A DNA stretch of 64,000 nt from Anoplopoma fimbria (taxonomy: Eukaryota; Chordata; Actinopteri; Perciformes; Anoplopomatidae), in contig NC_072472.1 in NCBI RefSeq assembly GCF_027596085.1, positions 24,614,791 to 24,678,790 on the forward strand, written 5' to 3'. How positions within the stretch are numbered: position 1 is the first letter of the stretch; each line of letters opens with the position of its first letter. A program made the position numbers and the translations under genes. The notes under the pieces were generated by a model. It was not told the DNA's origin. It did no database searches and saw only the letters and a list, made by a program, of their open reading frames with translations. Of this stretch, positions 11,061-34,972 are shown in pieces.

Positions 11061-11639
11061 CGCATGTGTACAGATTGTAAAGCCCTCTGAGGCAAATTTG
11101 TAATTTGTGATTCTGGGCTATACAAAATAAACTGAATTCAATTGAATTGAATATACTAAAATATTATATGAAATTCAGCAGACTTGGAATCCTGTGCAAA
11201 AAGGGATGTGCAGTAAGTTCATCCTGACACTGACGGGATCCCTTATCTGTGGACTACTAGGGCGGGTCTCTTCTTTCTGAAGCAGTTGCTATTGTAGATG
11301 GGTGTCATATGTACAGAGATATAGGGGCCATTGCTGCTGCGCATCTGTACCTAAATGTGTCTGAACGGCCAAAATTGCATAATTCCATCATACAGAATGT
11401 CTCCTGATGAATTATTCATGCCCATACAGATGCATAATTGATGGGGATTTGCTCTCTACTCTTGACTGAGCAAGGTCATTTAAAACAATTACAGCAGGAA
11501 TGGATGTTAGAGGAGGAATGAAAATACAAAAGAGTCTGGTTGAGCCAAAACGTGTGTGTATGATACGTGTATGAATTATTTTGTTACTGGTTAATCTTTT
11601 GATACTTTTAGCCATACTATCTGCTCTATTATAAGTCAG

Positions 11640-11810
11640 TCTATCGGTCCATCACTTTGGTCCAGACTTAAATATCTCAGTAATTGTAGGATGGACTGAC
11701 ATTTTGTACAGACATTTATGACCCCCAGAGGTTGAATCCTACTGACTTTGGTAATCCCCTCATTTTTCCTCTTGTGCCACCATTGACATTGGTGCTATTA
11801 TGTTTTAACA
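11640..11810 (+). repeat. Dispersed teleost repeat, copy 1
   Basis: Contains GGATGGACTGACATTTTGTA, a PyrACAGACATTYATG motif, AGAGGTTGAATCCTACTGAC and CTTTGGTAATCCCCTCATTT. The same ordered motifs recur at 21.7-22.4, 37.0-37.4 and 41.3-42.2 kb. This marks one dispersed family whose class I cannot assign. Confidence 0.7.
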
Positions 11811-14336
11811 GCGATTAGATGGATTTTTTAGACTCTCGAAAAACCGATTTGTAATTTGTGTGATAATCTGAACTGTGCAGGTATCGAAAGGTTATATTGT
11901 GTTATTAAAGGTGACACACTCAAGACTAGGACATATATATGTAGGTAGAAAAGTGCACAATTATTTTTTTTTTAATTAACGCTTATCTCCCTGCAGTTCA
12001 ACATCGAGCCAATGCAGGATGGAATGAAAGCAACACAACTGGTGTAGTTCTGAATGGCTGGTGGTTTCCATCACCTCTTTCTCTTCCTCCCTGTCAACTT
12101 CCAGTCATTTATGTTGCGTGCCATCCCACTAATGCACATACTAACTCCACTCTTGACTCCCAAGCTTCAGGGCAGATCTATTTATAGAGCGCTTTGCTAT
12201 GCACAGAGCCTCCAGCATGTTGTATAGCTACCCAGGGTAGATAGCAGACATGAACTGGTCTTTTTTCCACCCTGTCAATGGACCCAGACCTGTCGTGACT
12301 AATAGGCTGCTTAATAAGCTAAAATTAGATTTAATACAGTAAGAGTTTTACACATCTGCCATTACAAACGTCCATTACCTGAACATTTTACTCAAAATAT
12401 ATGCATTTATACTGTATGTACTGTATGCATTGTTATATGTATGATACACCATGAGCTCAGTGGAAGCCATTCATGGCAGACACTGCCTTGAGAAGAGGCA
12501 GCACTCTCTAAACCACTCAGCATTTCAACTTTTCCTCTTCCATGAGTCACTGTTTCCGTCCAGTTTAATGCAGGCCTAAATTATTCATGCCAGTCCCCAT
12601 CAATCCAGGAGCCAGCCAGTCCTTTAAACCGGGGAAGTGCCTGGCGTGGAGCGCCGTTAGCTACCGGGCTGCTGATTGGACACCCCTCAGATGTCGACAA
12701 TCCTCCCTGCACTCAGACTGAAGAGGGCAAGATTTTCTCAAAGAGGTTCTCAAGTGATCTTGAAGTGTAAGCGGGGACGGGTCATTACAGAGAAAAAAAT
12801 CAACAAATGTGAAAATGAATGAATAAACTCAGTTCAATGTGGTTGAGAGTAAAATTAATGCAGGTGGGTATGTGTGGAATATGTGTGTGTGCTCGTGTCC
12901 TCTAATGTATGTGGTGAGTAAGGGGTATTGAAAAAAAAAAAGAAATCATATTCATACATGCATACACATTCACACAAATACCTTAAAAATGGGGCGAGAG
13001 ACTAGAGGGGAAGCAAGAAGAGAGAGAGAAAAAAATAAAATAAAAAAGGGTTAGAATAAATTAATTCCAATTAAAGTACACATAAATATAAGATAATTAA
13101 TAACCAAAATAAACAAGAGAATTAAAACATTTAAATTAATAAATTAAAATGTAAAAAAACATTTAATGCCTATTATCATGTATAAGCTTGTGTGTGTTGT
13201 CATTTTGGTGGCGTAACTATGCATTCAATTCAGTAGGAGATGATCATCTAAGGTTGCTTCTTTTGAACAGGCATATGCATTTTTCCCAGCGGACATTTTG
13301 ACTTGCCGTATTAGGACCAGCACAGGTGTTCCTAATAACATTAACCATTTGTCACAGTGAGTTGGGATGCACGATACCAGGGCCCTGAAACCAAAGCAGA
13401 CACCATTAAAGGTAGTATTTACACATATGCCTCTCCCACTATGACATCGTAAACTGTCCTGTGAAGAAGTGGACATCCCCTTTAACGACAAAACTCTTAC
13501 AGTCTTAAAGAGATTATATGATATGGCCATATTACAACAGTTTCCATAGCTTTAATAATGATGGCAACTTCAATGCTTGACTATGACTTCTAATACTACT
13601 AAATAGGGACATCCTCGTGTATTCAGCTCATCCTGTTTGTACTTAGGTGGAATTTTTTTGTTTGTTTGTGAGTCAGCTCTGTTGACATAAATTATCATGT
13701 AAAATCTGTGAGGTTCAGGTTGGGCAAATGTTCTAGTCCTTTTACCGCCAAAACAAACAAACTGCAAGCTTTGACAGATATAAAGAATATTAGGTAAATT
13801 TATGTTAAAGCTTAATTCTGGGATTACACAAAGAGCCCCACTGTTAGAACAGCATCACTGCTGGCTTTGTTTATATGAATGTGATTTATTGGCCTGATAT
13901 CTCAATCTGTCAACTGTAAATCTAAACAAAGAGGAAGCCTGGTCAACACTGATGTTGATTACTGGTAGTGATGGCAGTTTAATAAAAGACAAGTAAGAGA
14001 GGTATTTTGACAAAGTTATACTCTTGTTTGTAAGCTAAATACTTTTTTATTAATGGTAAAAAACTAAATCATGTTCTCATCAACTACACCACTGATTTTG
14101 CTACATATACTGTGTTTATTAATAAGGCCTGCTGCTATGATGTCACCACAGTACGGATATGGAGCAAAGTCCAACACTGATATAAGGGAAACAACAGTAA
14201 CAGGCGTGGATCAGAGCGGGTTACTCTCTGAGGTGTGGCAGCAATAAATCATCCTCACAGATATGAATTTCAACATTAGCACAACACAAATCAGTCTAAC
14301 CAATGACTGAAGGGCATTAACAAGGCTTTTAACTAA

Positions 14337-14337
14337 A

Positions 14338-14432
<95 letters not shown>
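14337..14432. repeat. Compound CA/TA microsatellite
   Basis: Runs of CA, interrupted CA and then about 25 TA units. The long Tyr/Ile/Cys/Val open frame across it is an artefact of the dinucleotide repeat. Confidence 0.95.
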
Positions 14433-14436
<4 letters not shown>

Positions 14437-16848
14437 CTTAAAATTTTACTAGCTGTAAAAGCATCGATTACATATGTAATCAGCATACACAAAAGGAATG
14501 ATATCTGCAGTAAACGTGTGGACTGAAGACCTCTGAGCAGAGCAGTTGGTGTGCTTCTTTCTCCTTAGCAACAGCTCAGGATTGGCTGGTGGCAACACCT
14601 TAGACATGGGGTGTCGTCCAATCATATGCCAGAGCGTTGATTGCCCTGCAGCCAATTAGCATTCCCCAGCTGTTCACTAATTCGTTTTCCCTCAGTGATT
14701 TAAGAGGTTCATTAGTCCAATTGTAGCTCTTGATTGACATCAATTTCCAGCATTTCAGCAAAGTCATTCCTGGTTTAATGAAATGTATTCTTTGTGCACA
14801 AAGACGGCATTAGTTTCATTACTTAAGTTGACTTACCTGCATGGAAAGGTTTATGATTGAGGCCAAAATGGGCTGACAATGTTGAGAACAGTATAACTGT
14901 GGTCACCTGTTCTTGGTGCAGATTGATGGTCGTAAGGATGACCTAACGCTACCTGCTAGCGTTGTGTTTATGTCAAAATGTTACCGTTAGCAAATGTTAG
15001 CATGCTAACACACGAAACCGAGATGTTGAACATGTTGACCTCTTATCACTTAGTGAACAGGACATAACATGAACGACAAATTAAACAAATAAAGTTCCAC
15101 CTCATTACTGAACGTGGTAAGGGTTATCAGTATTGTGTCTTTGCAGAGTTAAAAAAGGTCGCATTTACCTTAATGTTCACTAATTGAACCCACCCGGCGA
15201 ACACACACAGTGACCCAAATCAAACACACCCACGTCGCTCTGTGCCGAGTTTCTATTGTTCACACAGCCCCGCCTCGTCTGCCTTGGTGATATGTTATTC
15301 TGCTGTTGATTCTTGAAGAAGTGTAATGTTATTTCATTTATCAGGCTTGTTGCTTGTCACTTTTGTTTAATTGTCTGAATTGTGTCTTTTTTGGTTAATA
15401 TTTGTGAAAAGGTTGTATGAACAGGATGCAGTGCAGTGCTATAAAATGGAAATACTTGTTGGTTTGGACATGAGGCTGTTGCTGATGTTGTACCACTATG
15501 TAGCTTATACGTTGACATTTGCTGCCATTTTATTTTTTCTTTCATTTTAAATGAGCATCACATTTTCACCTAGTACTCATTCCACCTCTGCTAATTACAG
15601 TCTACAGCATGTTTGTTGACTATAAATGTATATTGTAGACTAAAAACATAAATAAGGGCAGTATATTTTGAAATAATATATTTGGGACCACAACCCTGCT
15701 TCTGTTATGCACCCCACAAAATAGCGATTGTGTTTTAGATATCAATTTTCTCTGGAGAAATAATCAGGATGTGGAAGGCAAGAGAAGGGCGGACAGATAT
15801 CAAATCAGCTGTATTGAATATTTCAGTTATATTGATGAACCAACAATATCCTTTGCACCTGACTTGCATGTCACATTAATGCAAAATAATGTGAGCAACA
15901 CAAAATGTGACCTAATTTTGCAAAATATTTTTGCAATACCACTTTTCTGTGTATTTCTAGGTCACAGTTGTGTCTTATAAAATGCATTATTTTTTTTATG
16001 TATTACACTTCAACCACGTCTAGTCATATCATCTCTCGCTCTTAAAAGAGAGCAATAGTTCTCTCAGGCTTCTACTTGCAGGTTCTATTTTTCTTTTAAG
16101 GAACTCCTGAACTTCCAGCTGTTATCTGCTGTTTTAAGAGTCATTAGCTGGAGCCGGGTGACTCTTGAATGCACTTGTCCTCGAGGGGTTAATGAGCTAC
16201 AAATGCTTCCTTACAGTGTTGGAAGGATTGTCCTACGAGTGCATGCTGTTACTTTGGGATAGCATTAGCTAAGTGGTGCTTTTGGAACCAAGTTGACCAG
16301 CATCAGTGATTGAAACTAAGTAGCCTACTGTATATACGTACAATCCAGAGGTACTTGTAGTTTACATCAATTTTTTTCCAAATTTGGAAAACATTTTTAA
16401 CAATACCTGTAAGACACCATGGAGCCTTGAACTACCCAAAGGTTCACATAAAACAAATTCACAATTTATTGTTTAGATTTTTTAACTTAATGATAATGGT
16501 TAAACTATTTTATAGACAGGATAAAAAGTGTAATTGTTTCCTTCTGAGAGGGGTCGTTCTGCATAATGAAAAGCCTACTTTTACTTTTGATACTTGCTAT
16601 ACATTTAGCCAATAACACTTCAGTGCATCTACTTAAGGAGACATTTTAATGCTGGACTTATAACAGACTGTTTTTGACATTGTTGTATTTCTACCTTTTA
16701 CTAGAGCAAAGGATTAGTACTCACTAGTGGACGTGTTTTGTTTAAATTCAGTTGAATTAATGACAGCACGTTAAAGAGGAGTACCATCTCGCAGACATAC
16801 CTTACATATAGCTTAATATAAAATATGACATGAAAATATATGTTCATA

Positions 16849-16872
16849 TATATATATATATATATATATATG
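16849..16872. repeat. TA microsatellite
   Basis: About 12 TA units in AT-rich intergenic DNA. Confidence 0.9.
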
Positions 16873-17945
16873 GCTGTAGTCTAAAAACTTGGGCAATCAT
16901 GATTGTCCCCAGAGACTGTATTTCACTAACTTTGATGTGCATCGACTGTAGGGAAGAGACTGTTGCAGTGTTTTACTATTTGATTGGATCTACAGTATTT
17001 TAATTACCATTGTTGCGTTACTGTCAATGGACTAAAGGTCAACTGTGAACACACTCACTACCGCTGTGAAATATAATAAGCCAATATGATGTTCTATACT
17101 ATTTGCCACCCTTACCAAGAATTGCATGGGACCATAGCGATGTCCGTAACAGATCAATTTATTGTCAACAATCACTGTTTTGGTATAGCGTACTTCAGCA
17201 AATGGAGTAAAGAAAACACAGATTAAAGTAAGGTCTAGCTAACAATCGCAATAAAAAGAAATAAATAGAAAATAATCCGATTAAGGTCTAGTAATTTCCA
17301 TGTTCATATGAATACATAACATCTACAGTATAAGTTAATAAATTGAAGCTACTGTATAAATACATCACCAGCATGCACAATATTGTATTATGGAGAATAT
17401 TGGAGCAGTTATCATCTTACACTGACGAGACAGTATAATAGGCAAGTGCATCTCTTGACCAAGAAGAAACTGAAGACAAAGTAAGTCCACAGACCTCAGA
17501 TCTGCTTTTAGAGCTTCCACTTAACATTGCATGTGCTCTGTCCACAAACTGTACTGAGTTCACGAATCAAGTCCGTGGTTCCAGGGGCCGTTTCAGAGAT
17601 CCTACTGGTTGTTATGAAGACCTGGAGAATAAGGGTGGACTCGTGATATTGTGGACAATCACCACATTTTTTTGTTTTTTCGATTTCCATTTATCTAATT
17701 TTGCAATCTGGATTTCTGCGAATCGAATTGTTTTTTTCTTAAAGGAGCCAATAGAAGTTGTTATAGCAACGACAATACTGACAATAAGAATTAGGTGTCC
17801 AAAAACAGTTAATTTATTTAATAAAGCACATCAGCACATGAGAGGGACAAGCTGCACTAAGTTTACTTTATGAATTTGTATTTTTAGTTACAGTATGACT
17901 GTGTGACTGAGCCGTACACATACCTGACAAGCAAAACAAAAACAA

Positions 17946-17961
17946 TTTATTTTTATTTATT
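17946..17961 (-). terminator. ywhag: Candidate ywhag poly(A) signals
   Basis: Three overlapping TTTATT hexamers (AATAAA on the minus strand). On that strand they are followed by GTTTTTGTTTTGCTTGTCAG and then GGTATGTGT, a good GU-rich downstream element. This would give ywhag a 3'UTR of about 0.7 kb; longer forms are possible. Confidence 0.5.
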
Positions 17962-18642
17962 TTTTATGTCATCCTCAATAACAGAGACACCGTGCTTGTC
18001 ACCCGACGACCATAGCGTGGTGCGACTAAAGGTGCCACGATGACACTCCCTATGAAAGCCCTTCTCCATCTCTGCATCCCGTCCGCTCTCTCCCTCTCGC
18101 TCACTCTCACTTAGCAAGGCCGCGACATTCAAGGTTACTCCGATTTTCTGGTCGCTCAAGCACCGAAACTCGATTTCCGAATGCTCTGCCCCTCACCAAA
18201 TACAATAAGACAGCTCAGCTTCATTTGCGCGATAAGACCAGTCTCTGCCAGTGTGAAGGCGTGGTTACTCAATCGTCACACTGTGATGAATGACATACCT
18301 CTTGCTTCTAAAAGTGGTATTTTGGCAAACGCTGCAGAGGCTACCAAGGAGGGGGTTTCATTCTTTTATTATTGTAATTTTTTTAATTAATCCTAGGTTA
18401 TTTCTTAAACTAAAATTGTCTCCCCTTCGTCAACTTTTTTTTTTCTTTTCACTTTTAATTTGTTGAAAAATAAAGAACAGCAGCCACGTTAGTACCATCG
18501 GCTGAATTGGCCGCCTCCCCCCACCCTCCCTCCCTCTTTTTTTTTTATTTCTAAGAACTTTTTAACTAGTATTATTAATATTTTGTCATCATTTGTGAGC
18601 GCGCGTGATGTTTTTTTTGGCAGAATGAGGTTTTGGACCCTT
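17962..18642 (-). other. ywhag: Probable ywhag 3'UTR
   Basis: Follows the ywhag stop codon on the minus strand. It has homopolymer A/T runs and a CpG-containing segment near 18000-18180. No coding frame is convincing. The end is inferred from the AATAAA cluster. Confidence 0.5.
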
Positions 18643-29726
<11,084 letters not shown>

Positions 29727-29969
29727 GTTTGTGTTTGTGGTGTGTGTGGTTCTGTCTGCTTGTCTGCTGTGTGTTCTGAGCTGGAGGTTGTGTGTGTTGG
29801 TTAGTGCAGAGCTCCAGCCGGGTGCTTCTCGCTGCAGCTGCTGCCTGCTGTCTGCGGCTGCCGGCCGGACAGCCCTCCTCACAGCTCCCCCAGGAAGGCG
29901 TGGCCTGGCAGTCCACAGCCTATTGCCTCCACACAGACCTGCAATGTACACTTTTAAATAAAATGTTAG

Positions 29970-30110
29970 CATATAATAATAATAATAATCAAGCCTTTAT
30001 TAGTCCCACAATGGGGAAATTACAATTCTCTGCATTTAACCATCCCGGAGGAGCAGTGGGCTAAGAAGCACCCGGGGAGCAACTTGGGGTTATGTGTCTT
30101 GCTCAAGGAC
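29970..30110 (-). mobile_element. Retroelement 3' end
   Basis: On the minus strand this reads GTGTCCTTGAGCAAGACACA, then CCCCAAGTTGCTCC, AATGCAGAGAATTGTAATTT, CCCCATTGTGGGACTAATAA and an ATT-repeat tail. I recognise this as a widespread fish SINE/LINE 3' end. It lies directly between ywhag exon 1 and the ACATT array. Confidence 0.7.
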
Positions 30111-30820
30111 ACATTACATTACATTACATTACATTACATTACATTATATTACATTACATTACATTACATTACATTACATTACATACATTACATTACATTA
30201 CACTACATTACATTACACTACATTACATTACATTACATTACATTACATTACATTACATTACATTACATTACATTATATTACATTACAGTACATTACATTA
30301 CATTACATTATATTATATTACATTATGTTACATTACATTACATTACATTACATTATATTATATTATATTATATTACATTACATTACAATACATTACATTA
30401 CATTACATTATATTACATTACATTACATTACATTACATTATATTATATTATATTACATTATATTACATTACATTACATTACATTACATTATATTATATTA
30501 TATTACATTACATTATATTATATTATATTACATTATATTATATTACATTACATTACACTACATTACATTACATTACATTACACTACATTACATTACACTA
30601 CATTACATTACATTACATTACATTACATTACACTACATTACATTATTACATTACATTACATTACATTACATTATATTACATTACATTACATTACATTACA
30701 TTATTTACATTACATTACATTATATTACATTACATTACATTACATTACATTATTATTACATTACATTACATTACATTACATTATTATTACATTACATTAC
30801 ATTACATTACATTACATTAC
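30111..30820. repeat. 710-bp ACATT pentanucleotide array
   Basis: About 140 units of ACATT with scattered ATATT and ACACT variants and occasional phase slips. All three forward frames stay open (HYIT/YITL-type peptides), so long frames here are artefacts. It abuts the CATTTAGCAGACGCTTTTAT element end, whose normal tail is the same pentamer on the other strand. Confidence 0.97.
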
Positions 30821-31157
30821 AGTCATTTAGCAGACGCTTTTATCCAAAGCGACTTACAGGAAGTGTATTCAACATAGGTATTCAAGAGAACTACTAGTCA
30901 CCAGAAGTCATCAGTGCATCTCCTTTCTTAAACAAGCATCTTAAAGCATAAACCAGAGCAAAAGTATAGTGCAGAGGCAAATTACTACGAAAACAATAAT
31001 TGCAACAGACTAATACGAATATAATAAGTGCAACAAACTACTACGAATAGGATAAGTGCAATAAACAAATACAAATTCAATAAGTGCAGCGAACTGATAC
31101 GAATACAGTAAGTGCAACAAACTAATACGAATGCAATAAGTGCTACGAGGAAGGACA
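30821..31157 (-). mobile_element. Interspersed repeat, left member of inverted pair
   Basis: Starts AGTCATTTAGCAGACGCTTT and continues CCAAAGCGACTTACAGGAAG, the L2-type tail found on several fish SINEs. It then has unique sequence and five copies of a 28-bp-class repeat (AATACGAATACAATAAGTGC-like). The same sequence occurs reversed at 33650-33910. Confidence 0.8.
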
Positions 31158-31181
31158 CCTCGGCATGTTGCCGGTAGAGGG

Positions 31182-31237
31182 GTTATATATTGGTTATATA
31201 TTGGTTATATATTGATTATATATTGGTTATATATTGG
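31182..31237. repeat. 11-bp GGTTATATATT tandem repeat
   Basis: Five consecutive units, one with a G-to-A change (GATTATATATT). Confidence 0.9.
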
Positions 31238-33649
31238 AGTGGATTGTTCTATCACACTCACGTGCCAAGTGAGTGGATGTGGGCCACTCCAAAGGCCTGG
31301 CTATGACTTCAGGATGCCATGCGCGAGCTACAAAAGTCCCTTTGGTCGCTGAAAAGCCTCTAAAAGAACCCATATCCTAAAACTGCATCAGCATTTCACG
31401 CTGCAATAATAGTCTTTGTTCCATCAAACAACACAGAACATATTAAGTACCCAGATGCCTTGTTGTTCTCCTTAACTTCTCCACACAAAATTGTAAATGT
31501 CGTCCAGTTCGAGCCAAACAAAGGTGCCATTGGAAAGGCGTATAAGAAGGACGCTAAGATAGCCATGGAGTATTTATTTATATTATATATTATATTTATA
31601 TTATCACTACTAAAGCACCAGCAAACATGCTAATGGTCCCGTCTTGAAGAGGGGCCCATGTCAAAATCTGGCCTTCTTTATTTCAGCTGGTAACAATGTT
31701 AACATAGTGGATATTTCTCGATCAATTTGAATTTCATTACATCCACACACGAGGCTTGTAATATCACAGCATTGGATTAATGGAGGGGTCAACAGGAGCC
31801 CAGTGGCTAGTTTTTACCCAGGGCCTCCCCCATGTATGCCTACCGAAATAAAAAAATAGACAATATGGCACAAGATCATATTCTCACAATATCTTGCTCC
31901 AAGGAGAAAGGAACCCAAATGTATTTTTCCTTTTTATAGAATGTGAAACTTGAAGCTCAAGCGCAAGTTGCGTAGCTTATCGTTTGGAATGTAAGTAGTA
32001 ATGGGTAATATTTAAATCATGTTTGACATATATTATTTATATGACAATGATTATAGTGAATGAGACAGATTTGCTGTCCTCAGTTCTGATTGGCTGAGTC
32101 ACCTTCAAAGCCTTTGTAGCTGATAAGAAAAAGACACACCCCTGACCACAGAGCAGTTATTATCTGGTGTTTGACATGACTGCAATCTTGTTGCTTGGCA
32201 GAGGAGAAGCATAACAGCGAGCCTTAATAACATTTAAAAGTAAAAGATGAAGAATTCAGTTGCACTTTTTTTATTTTTAAATCATGGAGTGTTGTTGCTG
32301 AATTTGTTTTTTATGAATATAAAATAACTTTTTTAAGCGTTTGTTGTTATGAAATATAAGCTGTTTGTGAAACCGTCTTTGTTACCATGGATATGCCATT
32401 ACTGGTGATTTGTAGTGACTGTCGGTATGAAGCGAGTTCATAACGCTGACGTGCTGAGTCATTTTATCATGAGTCATCAAACACGCCCTCTTGTACAGGC
32501 CATTCTGTCTCCCTGTCCACAGAGACCATGGATGTTTCTGAAATGGATAATTTAGCTCTGACTTTGCTCTTGAGCCAGCCAGAATATAGAAAACCATTTT
32601 AGCTTTTTTATGACATTACTACATTCATACTAGGCTCACAAATATTTTTTTCAGTCAAAATTCCAACTTAAAAATGTGTATTTCTATTGTGTTTTACTCT
32701 TCAAAATACTCATTTAAGATGCTGATTTAATTTCTATAATGCAATATATTTCTGTATGTATCCTTTTTATTTATTCTATTAATTTGTCAAAACTAAAATC
32801 AAGAAAATGTTGTCTACTTACAGTATCTACAAAAGCTTGATGGGTATTTCAATTTTTATTTTTTTATTTTACAAGTTTTGACCTATCTAAAATTCTATAT
32901 GATCATCCAGACTATTGTGAGTACTTAGAGATTAAATACCTACTAAACTCACAGCATAAGAAAATTAAAAATATATTAATGGCATTGCAGCAAAGTCTTC
33001 TAACTGCTTCTCAATTCTCACATGTTCTCTCAAAGATTTCCATACATTGCCACCATTAAGATGTTTTATTATAGAGCATTTACAGTTGAAAGTTTGAAAT
33101 AGCATGTTCTTCCCAATTTAATTGTTGAATTTATTCTCAGTAAAACGCTTACTACAATACACTCAGTGTTGCAGCCAGCACAGTAGCGTGTAGCTACTAG
33201 GTCAGGTATGACCATAAGCTTCCTGTGGCTAATGTTAGCAAACTTTAAATTGATACTGCTGTTTAACTGACATCCCTTAGTTAGTTTGCAGACTTTATTC
33301 TTTACTTTCTTACTATTAGACTACATTTCAGCATTAATCATTGTCCTGTAATTTATCACATGTGGTCACATGGCCTACGTTAGCTACCTAGTGTGAGTAT
33401 GCTATTCCCAAAATAAGGTGCTGTAGATTCGTTTTTTAAAATCTAACATAGTATGCCAATTTGTTTATTTCAATTGAGAATTTCATATAAACTAATTTGC
33501 TATTTTTCTTGGTTACATGGGTTGACTAGGCAGCCGTGTATTAGCTTAACAATTAGCATCTTTCTATTAGCTACAAATAGTTAAAGACAGGAAGGAAATG
33601 GGCTGGCTTAAAAAGTAAAAAGGTTTAAAACCTCCTTAAAGCCTTCCTC
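31238..33649. other. AT-rich segment between inverted repeats; no gene recognised
   Basis: No domain-bearing frame or paired splice sites seen. It contains short direct repeats and AT-rich runs. The arms at 30821-31157 and 33650-33910 enclose it. Confidence 0.6.
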
Positions 33650-33910
33650 GTAGCACTTATTGTATTCGTATCAGTTCGTTGCACTTATTGTATTCGTATT
33701 AGTCTGTTGCAATTATTGTTTTCGTAGTAATTTGCCTCTGCACTGTACTTTTGCTCTGGTTTATGCTTTGAGATGCTTGTTTAAGAAAGGAGATGCACTG
33801 ATGACTTCTGGTGACTAGTAGTTCTCTTGAATACCTATGTTGAATACACTTCCTGTAAGTCGCTTTGGATAAAAGCGTCTGCTAAATGACTGTAATGTAA
33901 TGTAATGTAA
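33650..33910 (+). mobile_element. Interspersed repeat, right member of inverted pair
   Basis: Reverse complement of 30821-31157, from TTCCTCGTAGCACTTATTGT to GACTGTAATGTAATGTAATG. It carries fewer internal 28-bp-class units than the left copy, and its pentamer tail has only three units against about 140 on the left. Confidence 0.82.
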
Positions 33911-34476
33911 AACACATCCAACTCTAAATTTCATACGCTCCCACTGTAAATTAAGAAATTGTGTGTTGCTGACTGTGTATTCCCAAGAATCCTCAAATGA
34001 AATGCTGGAGTCAAAATTAAAGCTTATGTTTAGGACAATGACCAATAAAGATACTGATTTAAACACAATTGTTTACTTTGTCATATGAAAATTATTATTA
34101 GTAAAATGTTATATGGTGGTTTACAGAACACAAGTAACACAGTATGTATTTGTGGATAGAGAGATGCTGTACATGCCTCTAAATATCACACGTTTTTGTG
34201 GATGTTCATGTTATCTATTATAATTTGTTTGTATGTAGTTCATTGTTTGCTTTATCATACATATTTGCAAAATTTTAGAGCTGAAGTTCACAAACTTGTC
34301 TCCTTTTATCCAAATAATTAATAACTGAGGAACTTCCTCAAGTGTTCTTTACTTAAACATTACAGAATCACATGAAATGTTTTTGGGCAAAAATTTGTGA
34401 GTCAGACAGTTAAAAGCTTTGTGTTTTTCCTTGTTTATCAAATAAAAAAAAGTGTACATTGTATTTTTATATCATA

Positions 34477-34482
34477 TTTATT
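34477..34482 (-). terminator. ssc4d: Candidate ssc4d poly(A) signal
   Basis: TTTATT, i.e. AATAAA on the minus strand, about 175 bases beyond the ssc4d stop codon. It is followed on that strand by T-rich sequence. Confidence 0.45.
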
Positions 34483-34655
34483 TATAAAGTGCTTAATAGG
34501 CATAGATAGTTTATAGTATGTAATCATATATTGTCACATTAGTTATTTAGCATGTTGTTGGTGGTGCAGTATTCCTTCAGCAATGTTGAAGCTGTTATGT
34601 ACATAATAATATACAAGTCCCAGGTTGGTACGATGGGCGTGTGGTTCTGCTGAAA

Positions 34656-34972
34656 TCACGACAGCGAGCAGGTGACGCCAGCATCTTCAGAGTGGTCACA
34701 GTTGTGCACATTCCAGGTTATATGGGAGCACTTCTGCAGGGAGGCCTCCGCGCCGCTGCACTTGAGATTGTCCAGCAGGATTGTCCCTGATCCGGGCCCG
34801 AAGAACGCCTCCCCCCAAGCCGCCGTGGCCTCCCCACAGCCCAGTTGGCGACATACAACCCGAGCGTCGGGGAGGTCCCAAGCGTCGTCGCAGACTGTGC
34901 CCCATCCGGAATTTGAGTACATCTCCACCCGACCCTCGCATCGGTGCTGTCCACCCACCAGTCTCACCATTC
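34656..34972 (-). CDS. ssc4d: ssc4d SRCR domain 4 and stop
   Basis: Terminal coding exon. [40 protein letters not shown] and [16 protein letters not shown] then TGA. The protein ends four residues after the first residue past the last conserved Cys, so there is no C-terminal membrane segment. Confidence 0.94.

Larger units (their letters stand above)
9588..11150 (+). mobile_element. 5'-truncated L2-type LINE, reverse-transcriptase C-terminus and 3' tail
   Basis: An open frame from about 9588 to the stop at 10171-10173 reads through RLDYCNSLLSG, LQLIQNAAARVLT, ITPVLASLHWLPVKSRIEFK and a C-terminal TFKSRLKTFLF. This is the diagnostic end of ORF2 in L2/CR1-like non-LTR retrotransposons, after the reverse-transcriptase core. 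The 5' part is missing, as usual for truncated insertions. The 3' UTR contains three 176-177-bp tandem units and a short GTGAGGGAAGGACAGAGGAT minisatellite. It ends GGGCTATACAAAATAAA followed by short TTGAA-type repeats, the expected L2 terminus. The frame has no stop, so the copy may be fairly young. Confidence 0.88.
11811..17930. other. Intergenic, AT-rich; no gene recognised
   Basis: This stretch separates convergent hspb1 and ywhag. It holds microsatellites, a TAGC-rich dispersed repeat fragment near 14940-15030 (CAAATGTTAGCATGCTAACA) and short random frames. The longest minus frame (13225-13530) has no recognisable domain and no sign of coding use. Confidence 0.6.

Noticed and set aside
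30084..30897. Three overlapping frames of about 250 codons (HYITLHYITL type)
   Set aside because: They arise from the ACATT pentamer array, which lacks stops in the forward frames.
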